A stretch of DNA of 64,000 bases from Vibrio cyclitrophicus (GCA_023206055.1 CP065367.1:1116001-1180000), one strand, 5' to 3'; numbered from the stretch's first letter, positions 52,545 through 61,796 are shown. Notes: generated from the sequence alone by a model not told the origin. Program-made: numbers and translations.

Positions 52545-53698
52545 ATATCACTGAGGTGTTAGTTCCCGCTCAAGAGATCGCTTGGCTACCGTGGGCGGTT
52601 CAATATTTCTTCTACATTGGTTCGGCTTACGCGGCCGCTATTCTGTTTTTGATTGCTCTGATATTCAAGAACTCAACCAGCCACCAATTCCGTTCAGCGC
52701 TTGTGCTTGTGATGGCCATCGGCGCAATTGTTGGGCCACTAGCACTAACAGGTGACTTACACCAACCAGGACGTGCGTGGCATTTCTATGCCCACATCAC
52801 GCCTTGGTCATGGATGTCATTAGGCTCTCTGTTTTTGCCTCTGTTCTCTGGGCTAGCTGTCGCGACTGCTTGGGTTTACCTACGTGATGACATCGCGCAG
52901 CTTAAAGAAAACGATAATCCACTGCTAAAACGACTAGCTTGGCTGACCCTCGGCCAATGGCAAATATCGACAAAGCTGATGATTGCACTCGCTGCTGCGA
53001 CGGCTATTTCTGGCTTAAGTATCGCGCTTTACACAGGCGCAGAGATTGCGATTTTGGCGAGCCGCCCGCTTTGGCATCAACCGGCTTCCCCGCTGCTTTG
53101 GTTCACAACAGCCTTCTTTGCTGCAACGAGCTTAACGTTGTTGATTTGGGCTCTACTGCCTTCAAGCAAGCCAAGTTTAAAACCAACAGATCTCGCTATA
53201 GTGCAAAGAACCATTACGTTAACGGGCGGCCTTGCCATTATTCTTACGTCGATTTGGGCATCTAACCATGGTCACTTCAATTTGTATGAGAACGACGCTT
53301 GGGGCATTAATTTAGGCATCATGACTACTAGTATTTTACTTTGCATGATCTTGGTTCTTCCGCTGCAGCATCTATCGCAAAGCAAACTAGGAATTATCTG
53401 TGTTGCGCTTGCTACCATCGTTTCAGCATGGGCGGTGCGTTGGGTGACCATGATGGAGGTTCAAACCATTCCACGTTTTGATGTAGGCCCATTCCCCTAT
53501 GAACTGCCAATGGGTAGCGCTGGTTTACTTGGCATTGTTGGTATGTGTGGCCTTTGGTTAGCACTTGCGTTGTTCGCCTCTGAAATCGTGTCGACTCGAA
53601 CTATTGTATCTACACGAACAACTGGCTCTGCGCCAAAGACAACATCAAAGCCTAACCAAAATACATCGTCACCACTTAACCGCCCACATAGCTTGTAG
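52541..53698 (+). CDS. ttrC: Tetrathionate reductase membrane subunit TtrC (NrfD family)
   Basis: A 385-residue integral membrane protein with nine or so helices of the NrfD/PsrC type. It anchors the complex and oxidises quinol. Conserved features are QYFFYIGSAYAAAILFLIAL, LTGDLHQPGRAWHFY and ITPWSWMSLGSLFLPLFSGL. The basic C-terminal tail is cytoplasmic. Coupled by overlap to ttrB, and 14 bases before ttrA. Confidence 0.92.
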   Translation: MNITEVLVPAQEIAWLPWAVQYFFYIGSAYAAAILFLIALIFKNSTSHQFRSALVLVMAIGAIVGPLALTGDLHQPGRAWHFYAHITPWSWMSLGSLFLPLFSGLAVATAWVYLRDDIAQLKENDNPLLKRLAWLTLGQWQISTKLMIALAAATAISGLSIALYTGAEIAILASRPLWHQPASPLLWFTTAFFAATSLTLLIWALLPSSKPSLKPTDLAIVQRTITLTGGLAIILTSIWASNHGHFNLYENDAWGINLGIMTTSILLCMILVLPLQHLSQSKLGIICVALATIVSAWAVRWVTMMEVQTIPRFDVGPFPYELPMGSAGLLGIVGMCGLWLALALFASEIVSTRTIVSTRTTGSAPKTTSKPNQNTSSPLNRPHSL

Positions 53699-53712
53699 TC
53701 TGAGGAATCATC

Positions 53713-56700
53713 ATGGATAACAAACGTCGTCAATTTTTGAAAACAGGCCTTGCTGCCGGTGGTGTTGGAGCTTTTGCTGCAGGTTATGCGACAACCACAA
53801 AACACATGGTTCACGGTGCTATCGATGGTACCGCTGGTAAGAAAACCAATCACATCCATCACGGTAATTCGTTAGAGACGGAATACAGTGTCGATGAACA
53901 AGGTAAGATCTCGCCGAATCCAAACCAACGCGTTGCACCATCAATGTGTTTTGGTTGCTGGACATTGTGTGGCCTGCGTGTACGTATCGATAATCGCAAT
54001 GACGAGATCTTGCGTATCTCGGGTAACCCGTACCACCCGCTATCAAGCGACCAACAAATCCCGTTCAAAACGCCCGTAAAAGACGCCTACATTGGCTTGT
54101 CTGGTGAATCAGGTATCAATAACCGCTCGACAGCCTGCGCCCGCGGTAACGGCATGTTAGAAATTCAAAACAGCCCGTACCGAATCACTCAACCGCTCAA
54201 ACGTGTAGGTAAGCGTGGTGAAGGTAAATGGGAGCCGATCAGCTACGAACAACTCATCTCTGAGATCACCGAGGGTGGTGACTTATTCGGTGAAGGTGAA
54301 GTTGAAGGCTTACGATCGATTCGCGACATCGAAACACCACTTGATCCGAGCAATCCTGAGTACGGACCAAAAGCCAACCAACTGCTTGTGACCAATGCCG
54401 GTAATGAAGGGCGTGACGATATCTTGAAGCGCTTTGCATTTAACAGCTACGGCACTCGCAACTTTGGTCACCACGGTTCTTACTGTGGCTACGCGTTCCG
54501 CGCAGGTTCAGGTGCGATCATGAATGATCTAGACAAATTCTCGCACTTAAAGCCTGACTTCAATAACGCAGAGTTCATTCTTTTCATCGGTATGTCTCCG
54601 GCTCAAGCGGGTAACCCGTTTAAGCGCCAAGCAAGACAACTGGCTGAGGCTCGTACCAACGGAAAACTGAGCTACACCATAGTGACACCAAGCCTTCCTG
54701 CAGGATCTTCAAGCCTTGCTGCGGGCGATCGCAACAACTGGCTACCGATCAAACCGGGCACCGATTCAGCATTAGTACTGGGCATGATCCAATGGATCAT
54801 CGAGAACCAACGCTACAATCACGACTTCTTGTCTCGCCCAAGTGCGCAAGCGATGCAAAAAGCAGGCACCACGCATTGGTGTAATGCTTCACACCTTGTG
54901 ATCAGTGACGAAGCACACCCACAAAACGGGCGTATGCTTCGCGCATCGGATGTGGGTTTGCTAGAAACAGGCGAACCGATGTCTGACGATGATGGATTTA
55001 TCGCACTGGATGTGACAACGTCACTATTATCATCGCATATTCAGGTGAATGAAGCGGCTCTGTTCGTCGATCAAGACGTAGAAATTGATGGTCAAACCGT
55101 TCGTGTGAAGTCTTCTCTACAAAGATTGAAGGAAGAAGCCTTCAAATATGACCTTGCTTACTACAGCGAACAGTGTGAAATCCCGCAAGACCAAATTATT
55201 GCACTAGCGAAACGCTTCACCAGCTACGGGACAAAAGCAGTTGTTGATACTCACGGTGGCAACATGCACACCAACGGCTTCTACAACTCGTTCTCTATCC
55301 TAATGCTGAACGCGCTGATCGGTAACATCAATGCAAAAGGCGGTGCGATGGCGAAAGCAGGTGGCTACCCAACTTCGGTTGCAGGCCCACGTTATGACTT
55401 TACCAAGTTCAAAGGCAAGACTAAGCCGCAAGGTGTGTTCTTGTCTCGTAGCAAGTTCCCGTATCACAAGACCAGCGAATACAAACGTCGTGTTGCGGCC
55501 GGTGAATCACCTTACCCAACACGCGCTCCTTGGTACCCAATCTCTGCACCGCTTTTAACCGAGCATTTATCAGCAGCAATTGATGGCTACCCTTACCGCG
55601 CAAAAGCGTGGATCAACCACATGGCGAATCCACTTTATGGCGTTCCAGGCTTAGATAACTTACTAGGCGAAAAGCTTAAAGATCCTAAACAGCTTGGCTT
55701 GATCGTGTCTATCGATGCCTTCATCAATGAGACCACAGCGTTATCGGATTACCTCGTGCCAGACACAGTGACCTACGAAAGTTGGGGCATGGCAACTCCA
55801 TGGCATGGCGTTGCGACCAAAGCGATCACCGCTCGTTGGCCGATAGTTGAGCCTAAAACCTCACGCACTCAAGACGGACGCGCCATCAACTTAGAGAACT
55901 TCTTTATTGATCTGGCAAAAACGCTTGATCTCGGTGGCTTCGGTGAAAATGCAATCAAAGACAATCAAGGTAACTGGCACGGTATTCATAGTGCGGAAGA
56001 TTTCTACCTACGCTCTGCGGCTAATCTAGCGTTCGTTAAAGGAGGAGTGCCGAATGTAGATGCCGAAGATATCGTTTGGTCTGGTCTAGAGCGCCTAGTG
56101 CCAGTGATGAACAAAACGCTTAAGCCAGAAGAGATGCTCAAAGTGGCGTATATCTTTGCGCGTGGCGGTCGTTTCGAAGACGCAACCAATGCCTACACCA
56201 ATGAAATCATGAAATACAAATGGACCAAACCTTTGGCTATCTGGAATGAAAAGCTGGGGACCTCTCGTAACACCATCAGTGGCGAACAGTACATAGGTTG
56301 CCCGACATGGTATCCACAGAAGCTGGCAGACGGCACACCTTTGGCAGAGCAGTTCCCAACCAAAGATTGGCCATTTACTCTGACCAACTTTAAATCCAAC
56401 ATTCACAGCGCGGTGTCTAACTTGTCACCACGTTTGGAATCGATCAAAGGCGTGAACCCAGTTTACATTCACCCGCAAGACGCCTCTTCTGCTGGCATCA
56501 AAACAGGCGACGTATTCGCCATTGAAACACCGAGTTCAACCACACACGCGTTGGCGATGGTGATAGATGGCATCAAACAAGGCACATTAGGCTTTGAACA
56601 CGGCTTTGGACACAAAGAGCTCGGTGAACGTGCACACTTGATTGGTGACACACAACAACCAGTGAAGATGAAGTCGAACGATGGCGTTAACATCAATGAT

Positions 56701-56805
56701 ATAGGCTTGATTGACCCGACGAGAGAAGGCAAAGGCGTCATGTTAGATTGGGTTGTGGGCGCAGCGGCAAGACAAGCACTTCCAGCTAAGATCTACAAAG
56801 TCTAG
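53713..56805 (+). CDS. ttrA: Tetrathionate reductase catalytic subunit TtrA
   Basis: A 1030-residue periplasmic molybdenum (bis-MGD) enzyme that reduces tetrathionate to thiosulfate. It has a Tat signal (RRQFLKTGLAAGGVGAFAAG), an N-terminal [4Fe-4S] site (MCFGCWTLCGLRV and the later Cys in STACARGN), and a likely Mo ligand Cys in HHGSYCGYAFRAGS. The size is that of TtrA (about 1020). The polythionate identification rests on the linked ttrSR and the BCA order, since related reductases share the fold. GAGGAATC precedes the start; a terminator follows. Confidence 0.93.
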   Translation: MDNKRRQFLKTGLAAGGVGAFAAGYATTTKHMVHGAIDGTAGKKTNHIHHGNSLETEYSVDEQGKISPNPNQRVAPSMCFGCWTLCGLRVRIDNRNDEILRISGNPYHPLSSDQQIPFKTPVKDAYIGLSGESGINNRSTACARGNGMLEIQNSPYRITQPLKRVGKRGEGKWEPISYEQLISEITEGGDLFGEGEVEGLRSIRDIETPLDPSNPEYGPKANQLLVTNAGNEGRDDILKRFAFNSYGTRNFGHHGSYCGYAFRAGSGAIMNDLDKFSHLKPDFNNAEFILFIGMSPAQAGNPFKRQARQLAEARTNGKLSYTIVTPSLPAGSSSLAAGDRNNWLPIKPGTDSALVLGMIQWIIENQRYNHDFLSRPSAQAMQKAGTTHWCNASHLVISDEAHPQNGRMLRASDVGLLETGEPMSDDDGFIALDVTTSLLSSHIQVNEAALFVDQDVEIDGQTVRVKSSLQRLKEEAFKYDLAYYSEQCEIPQDQIIALAKRFTSYGTKAVVDTHGGNMHTNGFYNSFSILMLNALIGNINAKGGAMAKAGGYPTSVAGPRYDFTKFKGKTKPQGVFLSRSKFPYHKTSEYKRRVAAGESPYPTRAPWYPISAPLLTEHLSAAIDGYPYRAKAWINHMANPLYGVPGLDNLLGEKLKDPKQLGLIVSIDAFINETTALSDYLVPDTVTYESWGMATPWHGVATKAITARWPIVEPKTSRTQDGRAINLENFFIDLAKTLDLGGFGENAIKDNQGNWHGIHSAEDFYLRSAANLAFVKGGVPNVDAEDIVWSGLERLVPVMNKTLKPEEMLKVAYIFARGGRFEDATNAYTNEIMKYKWTKPLAIWNEKLGTSRNTISGEQYIGCPTWYPQKLADGTPLAEQFPTKDWPFTLTNFKSNIHSAVSNLSPRLESIKGVNPVYIHPQDASSAGIKTGDVFAIETPSSTTHALAMVIDGIKQGTLGFEHGFGHKELGERAHLIGDTQQPVKMKSNDGVNINDIGLIDPTREGKGVMLDWVVGAAARQALPAKIYKV

Positions 56806-56851
56806 GCGTTACAAGCTCAGCTATTTCAGTCAATTAAAGACTGAGCACAGT

Positions 56852-56888
56852 AGAGCAACTTCTTAATTCGAGGTTGCTCTTCTTTTTC
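56852..56888 (+). terminator. Intrinsic terminator of ttrBCA
   Basis: Stem AGAGCAAC/GTTGCTCT, loop of about 13, then a T-rich tail (TCTTTTTCT). Confidence 0.82.
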
Positions 56889-57143
56889 TAACCTACTCAA
56901 CGCCAAATCATCAATTCTTCACATCACTTCTCTACGAGTTTCTTACCTAACTTCATCAAGCGTCTATGCTTATACAATCGGTGCCATAAAAGAGCCTTAA
57001 CAAGCAGTTACACCGAGGCGAACATGGCAGTTCCCTTGCATTTCGTTAACGGCAGTTGGATCAGCCTATCGAAGTTCACATCAATACCATTATGGTAATT
57101 GAGGTTATTAATGTGAGACTTACCTCAAGTTCCAAGTGAATTA
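56889..57143 (+). promoter_or_regulatory. Upstream region of tsdBA
   Basis: Contains an imperfect palindrome CAATACCAT-T-ATGGTAATTG (57082-57101) and two copies of TTAATGTG (about 57107 and 57141), the second entering the TtrR-type site. No coding sequence was seen in the 412 bases between ttrA and tsdB. Confidence 0.5.
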
Positions 57144-57161
57144 ATGTGGAAATCCACAATA
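57144..57161. promoter_or_regulatory. Candidate TtrR operator before tsdBA
   Basis: The same 18-mer ATGTGGAAATCCACAATA as at 51625-51642, with the palindrome centred 66 bases before the tsdB start. Identity outside the palindrome core argues for a shared promoter element. Confidence 0.75.
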
Positions 57162-57217
57162 GCGCGAACATCCAATTATGTCGAAAATGCGTGCATTACA
57201 ACCAATAGCGACGCCTC

Positions 57218-57859
57218 ATGATTAAGCTGAAAATTAAAACTCAAACTCTAACGCTTTGCATCGCTGCTCTGGGAAGCCTTTCTTTATCCGGTTTTGCACA
57301 AGCAGCGCCTAACCCAATGCCAGAAGCCGCAGAAACCTGTAGCGGTTGCCACCAAGCTGACGGGAAAGGCATACCCAACATCGCCCCTATGCTTGCAGGG
57401 CTCAATGCTGACTATCTCGAACATCAACTGGTCTTATTCTCAAGTGGCGAGCGTCAAAGCGCGATCATGAAGGGCATGGCGGATGGCGTGTCTGATCCTG
57501 CGATTCGTCGTGAAGTTGCAGAATACTTCGCTTCACTGCCTTCTTATGAATTCACTGATTTAGAGCAGCGCGGCTCACAGGCTGATATTGATAATCCGTA
57601 TCGTAAGCTGGTATTCCAAGGCGATTGGGACCGCAACATTCCAGCTTGTGCGACTTGTCATGGGCCAAGTGGTATGGGCGTAGACAAGTTCCCACGCCTA
57701 GCGAGCCAGCACGCCGACTACATTCAAACTCAGCTCAACGCTTGGAAAAACGGCACTCGTAAGGGTGATGATTTGAACATGATGGGCAATATCGCCGGTA
57801 AGTTGACCGACGATGAAATCAAAAACCTGTCTTACTACTTCGCATCTTTCCGATACTAA
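57218..57859 (+). CDS. tsdB: Dihaem cytochrome c (TsdB-like, cytochrome c4 type)
   Basis: A 213-residue periplasmic protein with a signal peptide (LTLCIAALGSLSLSGFAQA) and two c-type haem motifs, CSGCH (about 42-46) and CATCH (about 144-148), in a two-domain c4-like fold. It lies 9 bases upstream of tsdA, so it is the probable electron partner of TsdA. c4-like TsdB accepts or supplies electrons for the thiosulfate/tetrathionate interconversion. Confidence 0.88.
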   Translation: MIKLKIKTQTLTLCIAALGSLSLSGFAQAAPNPMPEAAETCSGCHQADGKGIPNIAPMLAGLNADYLEHQLVLFSSGERQSAIMKGMADGVSDPAIRREVAEYFASLPSYEFTDLEQRGSQADIDNPYRKLVFQGDWDRNIPACATCHGPSGMGVDKFPRLASQHADYIQTQLNAWKNGTRKGDDLNMMGNIAGKLTDDEIKNLSYYFASFRY

Positions 57860-57868
57860 AGGGCTCGC

Positions 57869-58930
57869 ATGAAAACATTACTTTTAATTACCGCAACCCT
57901 TGCCTCTGGAATCGCTTATGCCGAAGCTGAGTTGCCCGATCGCCAAACCGAATTGCCAGCTGTTGAGAAGCCACAAGATAACAAATATCTGGTGCCACGA
58001 GACTTAGTCGATATTCCTGCAGGGGAGTTTGGCGACAAAGTTAAACTGGGCTATTCACTGTTTGTCGATTCACAACAGATGCGTGGTACGTTCGTTGGCA
58101 ATGAGCAAAACTGTGTCAACTGTCACATGCAAGCGGGCATGAAAGCGAATGCGGCGCCTCTTTGGGGAGCGTATATGGCCTACCCTGCGTATCGATCTAA
58201 GAATGACAAAGTAAACAGCTACGCAGAACGTATCCAAGGCTGCTTCACCTATTCAATGAATGGTCTGCCACCAGCTGAGGGTTCAAAAGAGATGGTCGCA
58301 CTGACGGCGTATTCATACTGGCTGGCGATGGGCGGCATCTTAGACAAGAACGGCATGCAAGACACGCCCGTTCCTGAGATTAGCGATGCTGACTTACAAG
58401 TCGGTGGTAAAGCTGAAAGCTTCCCTCTCCCTGAAGAGCTGTTAAGCAAGTACCCGATCGATGATCGCAGTACGTTGGCAGGGCGTGGCTACCCTAAGAT
58501 TGATAACCCTGAACAAGAGCCGTCAATAGCGCGTGGTGAAAAGGTTTACCAAACCAGCTGCCAAACCTGTCATGGTCAAAATGGTGAAGGCATCAAAGGA
58601 ACTGACGGCCGATCATACTTCCCACCACTGTGGGGCGAAAACGCGTATAACTGGGGTGCGGGTATGCACCGGGTGAACACCGCTGCCTACTTTATCTATG
58701 AAAACATGCCTCTTGGAAAGAGCCAGCAGCTTTCGATTCAAGATGCATGGGATGTGGCCGCTTTTGTCAACAGTCATGAGCGTCCACAAGATCCGAGATA
58801 CAAAGGCGATGTGGCTGCTAATGCCGAGCGCTACCACAACCATCAAGGCTACTACGGCAAAGAAGTTGATGGCCACGTGCTAGGTACAAAAGCTTACCCG
58901 AGTGGCAAAGAAGTAATTCATGAGCATTGA
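57869..58930 (+). CDS. tsdA: Thiosulfate dehydrogenase / tetrathionate reductase TsdA
   Basis: A 353-residue periplasmic dihaem cytochrome c with a signal peptide (KTLLLITATLASGIAYA). The haem sites are CVNCH (about 90-94) and CQTCH (about 231-235). The loop RIQGCFTYSMNG supplies the Cys that ligates the catalytic haem in TsdA enzymes. TsdA interconverts thiosulfate and tetrathionate; the direction depends on the species. Here the co-localisation with ttr genes and the common operator favours tetrathionate reduction, but that is inference. Confidence 0.9.
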   Translation: MKTLLLITATLASGIAYAEAELPDRQTELPAVEKPQDNKYLVPRDLVDIPAGEFGDKVKLGYSLFVDSQQMRGTFVGNEQNCVNCHMQAGMKANAAPLWGAYMAYPAYRSKNDKVNSYAERIQGCFTYSMNGLPPAEGSKEMVALTAYSYWLAMGGILDKNGMQDTPVPEISDADLQVGGKAESFPLPEELLSKYPIDDRSTLAGRGYPKIDNPEQEPSIARGEKVYQTSCQTCHGQNGEGIKGTDGRSYFPPLWGENAYNWGAGMHRVNTAAYFIYENMPLGKSQQLSIQDAWDVAAFVNSHERPQDPRYKGDVAANAERYHNHQGYYGKEVDGHVLGTKAYPSGKEVIHEH

Positions 58931-58974
58931 TAGGAATTAATGAATATGAGCCACTCACACCAGCTATAGCTAAG

Positions 58975-58989
58975 CTTTACATTGTAAAT
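58975..58989. other. Candidate parS2 (chromosome II ParB2 site)
   Basis: CTTTACATTGTAAAT matches the published Vibrio chromosome II centromere consensus NTTTACANTGTAAAN at all defined positions. It is intergenic, between tsdA and the following terminator. I found no second perfect copy in the window. Its presence supports an origin-proximal position on chromosome II. Confidence 0.7.
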
Positions 58990-59007
58990 TAGTGACTACC
59001 GGAAAGT

Positions 59008-59048
59008 AAAAAGGAGCCAGATCGTATGGCGATCTGGCTCCTTTTTTG
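59008..59048. terminator. Bidirectional intrinsic terminator
   Basis: Perfect 14-bp stem AAGGAGCCAGATCG/CGATCTGGCTCCTT, loop TATGG, T-run. It lies between tsdA and the convergent LysR gene. Confidence 0.95.
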
Positions 59049-59070
59049 ATTTGATATGACAGAGAAACAA

Positions 59071-60000
59071 CTAACCTTGCTGCATCTTCTCCCAAATGGT
59101 CGGTGAGCCAATATAATCTTGAACCGTCGTAATGAATTCTTTCACCAGCTTGGTCTGCTTTCGGTGCGGATAGACAGCATAGATCGCGGTATCAATTGTA
59201 GAAATCGGGTAATCCGGAAGCAAAGTAACCAAGCCAAGTTCTTTCATTGATGCATACAGGTTTGATTGATCAAGGAAGCCATAGCCCAAGCCGTCTTTTA
59301 CGCAAGAGACCATGGTGCGAACATCACTCACCTTATAGTTCCCACGAATAGTTAGGCTCTGGAAAGTATTTCCTCCCGGCTCTTCACTGATTCTCAGATG
59401 ATCGACCGTCATATCACCATTGGTATAAATCACAGCGGGTAACGCGAGCAAATCTTGTGGCGTTTTAGGTTCACCATGCTCTTTCACAAAGTCGTTAGAC
59501 GCGACCAACATAAAGTTACTGTCGGCAATCTTCTTGGCAATCAAATTCGATTCAACGAGCTTACTGAAGCGAAACGCGATATCAAACTGCCCTGCGATAA
59601 TATTGGCGATCTTGTCGTCCAATGACAGCACAATCTGAACATCTGGGTACTTTCTCATGAACTGAGTAATGATAGGTTGCAAGTATTGCTGACCAAAATA
59701 GATCGGCGACGTAATTCGTAGTACACCTTTGGGTTCAGACTGGTATGAATCTGCAATGCCTTGGATCTGATTAATAGTATCTTTCAGCACATAGGTTTGC
59801 GCTAAAATATCTTCCCCTGCCGACGTCAAAGAAAACGAACGCGTAGAACGATTGAGTAGCTGAACACCTAAGTCTTGCTCAAGCTTTTTTATCTGTTTAG
59901 AGAGTGATGAATTGTCCATATCATGCAAGGTTGCCGCTTTGGTGAACGACCCTTGTTGAACCACATCTAAGAACAATAATAACTGATTAGTATTTGGCAC
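59071..60000 (-). CDS. LysR-family transcriptional regulator
   Basis: A 309-residue regulator with an N-terminal winged helix-turn-helix (about 5-62: FTKAATLHDMDNSSLSKQIK) and a periplasmic-binding-protein-like effector domain (about 90-300). The CrgA/AaeR-like subgroup pattern (LRITSPIYFGQQYLQP) is seen. It follows the Lrp gene by 26 bases on the same strand and may be co-transcribed with it. No target can be assigned; it has no divergent partner gene of its own. Confidence 0.9.
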   Translation of the reverse strand: MPNTNQLLLFLDVVQQGSFTKAATLHDMDNSSLSKQIKKLEQDLGVQLLNRSTRSFSLTSAGEDILAQTYVLKDTINQIQGIADSYQSEPKGVLRITSPIYFGQQYLQPIITQFMRKYPDVQIVLSLDDKIANIIAGQFDIAFRFSKLVESNLIAKKIADSNFMLVASNDFVKEHGEPKTPQDLLALPAVIYTNGDMTVDHLRISEEPGGNTFQSLTIRGNYKVSDVRTMVSCVKDGLGYGFLDQSNLYASMKELGLVTLLPDYPISTIDTAIYAVYPHRKQTKLVKEFITTVQDYIGSPTIWEKMQQG

Positions 60001-60026
60001 TGCGCCTCTCCTGAAATAAAACTCGA

Positions 60027-60467
60027 CTAGCGTTCATCTTTGGGGGTATCCATCACAACCATGGTCGTTATTGATTGAACCTGAGCGCACTCCCCAAGCA
60101 CATCGGCATGAAACTTCTTATAGCCCGGCAGATCTTTAGTTTCTACTCTCAGCAAATACTCGTTAGCACCGGTAATGTTGTGGCATTCCACCACCTCTTT
60201 TTCCATGCTGACATGCTGTTCAAATTCTAGCTGAGCCGATTTGCTGTGGCTCGATAAACCAATCGAAACATAAGCAATAAAGCCGACCCCCATCAGGTTA
60301 TTATCCAGAACTGCGCGGTAACCTTGAATGACCCCTTTACGCTCGAGATCTTGCACTCGCCTTAGGGTCGCTGAAGCCGACAAACCAATTCGTTCTGAAA
60401 GCTCAATGTTGGAGATTCTGCCGTCCAATTTAAGCTCTTGCAATATCCTTTCGTCAAATCTATCCAT
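60027..60467 (-). CDS. Lrp/AsnC-family regulator
   Basis: A 146-residue protein with an N-terminal helix-turn-helix (about 5-60: NIELSERIGLSASATLRRVQ) and a C-terminal RAM ligand/oligomer domain (GANEYLLRVETKDLPGYKKF). It is divergent from a RhtB-type amino-acid exporter, the classic layout in which the regulator senses an amino acid and induces its export. Confidence 0.92.
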   Translation of the reverse strand: MDRFDERILQELKLDGRISNIELSERIGLSASATLRRVQDLERKGVIQGYRAVLDNNLMGVGFIAYVSIGLSSHSKSAQLEFEQHVSMEKEVVECHNITGANEYLLRVETKDLPGYKKFHADVLGECAQVQSITTMVVMDTPKDER

Positions 60468-60608
60468 AGGTACTTATTATTGTGCATTTAGTGATAATAA
60501 TTGAAATAAAAGCACATAATTGCCTCACTTTCCACCTACTATGTTTCTCAACACGTGAAAGTCATGACCGGTCAGTCACTTCGTTCATTTTATTGCTGGA
60601 GAACCATT
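60468..60608. promoter_or_regulatory. Divergent control region lrp-like / rhtB-like
   Basis: AT-rich, with an imperfect inverted repeat TTATTGTGC ... GCACATAATTG (about 60477-60524), a likely binding site for the Lrp-type regulator. Confidence 0.45.
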
Positions 60609-61193
60609 ATGCCTTTAGAACAACTTAGCGCACTTGCCTTGTTTGCGTTTGTCTCGACCTTCACGCCGGGTCCAAATAACATAATGCTCATGACATCAGG
60701 TGCCAATGTTGGCTTTGCCCGTACTATTCCGCACATGCTTGGGATAGCTCTAGGGTTTGCCGCGATGTTGTTGTTGGTTGGCTTCGGCTTAATGGGCATT
60801 TTCAACGCTTACCCTGTCTCTCACCAAATATTGAAATATCTAAGCCTGACTTACCTTGTGTATCTAGCAATTAAGATAGCATTGAGCGGCAAAGCCAAAA
60901 GTACCGAGGCTTATAAACCAATGACCTTCATTGGCGCGGCAAGTTTTCAGTGGGTAAACCCTAAAGGTTGGTCAATGGCACTGACTGCGATTTCAGTGTA
61001 CAGCAGCGGCAGTTCATGGTGGGAACTTGCGATCATCGCGGCGATATTCACTCTGGCCAACTTACCATCTGTGACATTCTGGACAGCAGCAGGTAAGCAA
61101 CTGCAACACTGGCTAACAACGCCAATTCGCATCAAAAGCTTCAACTACGGTATGGCAGGCTTACTTCTCGCATCGACAATTCCGATGCTCTAA
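60609..61193 (+). CDS. LysE/RhtB-family amino-acid exporter
   Basis: A 194-residue membrane protein with about six helices. Family motifs are FVSTFTPGPNNIMLMTSGAN near the N-terminus and FQWVNPKGWSMALTA in the middle. I start at ATG 60609 (GGAG upstream), which restores the usual length (about 195-205); the frame to 60555 adds a non-hydrophobic extension. It probably exports an amino acid under control of the divergent Lrp-type gene. Confidence 0.92.
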   Translation: MPLEQLSALALFAFVSTFTPGPNNIMLMTSGANVGFARTIPHMLGIALGFAAMLLLVGFGLMGIFNAYPVSHQILKYLSLTYLVYLAIKIALSGKAKSTEAYKPMTFIGAASFQWVNPKGWSMALTAISVYSSGSSWWELAIIAAIFTLANLPSVTFWTAAGKQLQHWLTTPIRIKSFNYGMAGLLLASTIPML

Positions 61194-61249
61194 TCAAATA
61201 ACGTCCTATATTGTGATGGTTAGTACACGAGTACTAGCCATCATTCTCA

Positions 61250-61639
61250 TTAAAGATACCCAATAATCTCGCTAAGCCAATGCCCAAATGTCGCCTGCCC
61301 GCTCGGTGTTAACGTCCATAAAAACACTGCTACATTGATTACCACTGTGAACCAATAAATCGCTCTAAACGGCTGCTTTTGCGTTTTGTGGCGCAGCTTA
61401 TCTTGAGCGATTAACGCCCCTAGCCAACCACCAGCAACAGACAAAATGTGCAGGGTTTTCTCAGGCACACGCCAATTGCCATTGATCGCTGCTCGCTTGT
61501 CTTTCGCGTACACAAAAAACGTCACCAATCCGACAACCAAATACCACACCAACAGCGCTTTAGAACTTTCCGCAAACAACACAGATACCGCCACCAGAAC
61601 CAGATAGGTGATAACGATTTGAATAGATGAAGACAACAT
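61250..61639 (-). CDS. DUF1294 small membrane protein
   Basis: A 129-residue protein with about four helices and the DUF1294 pattern (YLVVGLVTFFVYAKDKRAA, then LSVAGGWLGALIAQDKLRHK). The function is unknown. I start at ATG 61639 with AAGGAG upstream; the longer frame to 61675 has no ribosome-binding site. Confidence 0.85.
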   Translation of the reverse strand: MLSSSIQIVITYLVLVAVSVLFAESSKALLVWYLVVGLVTFFVYAKDKRAAINGNWRVPEKTLHILSVAGGWLGALIAQDKLRHKTQKQPFRAIYWFTVVINVAVFLWTLTPSGQATFGHWLSEIIGYL

Positions 61640-61796
61640 GACTCCTTTTGGGTAACAGCTCACATACTGTAGCAATTACGCCCTGTAAGTTTTGATAAGG
61701 ATGAGTAAGGCATATTGTAATTCAGTTAGCCTGCTAAATAACAAACAAGCCCTTTCATCCCTACATAACATGATGGAAGTTAAAGGAATTATAAAT

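Noticed and set aside
53713..56805. Alternative identity as another polysulfide/arsenate/thiosulfate molybdoenzyme
   Set aside because: The BCA order with divergent TtrS/TtrR and size near 1030 residues favour tetrathionate reductase.
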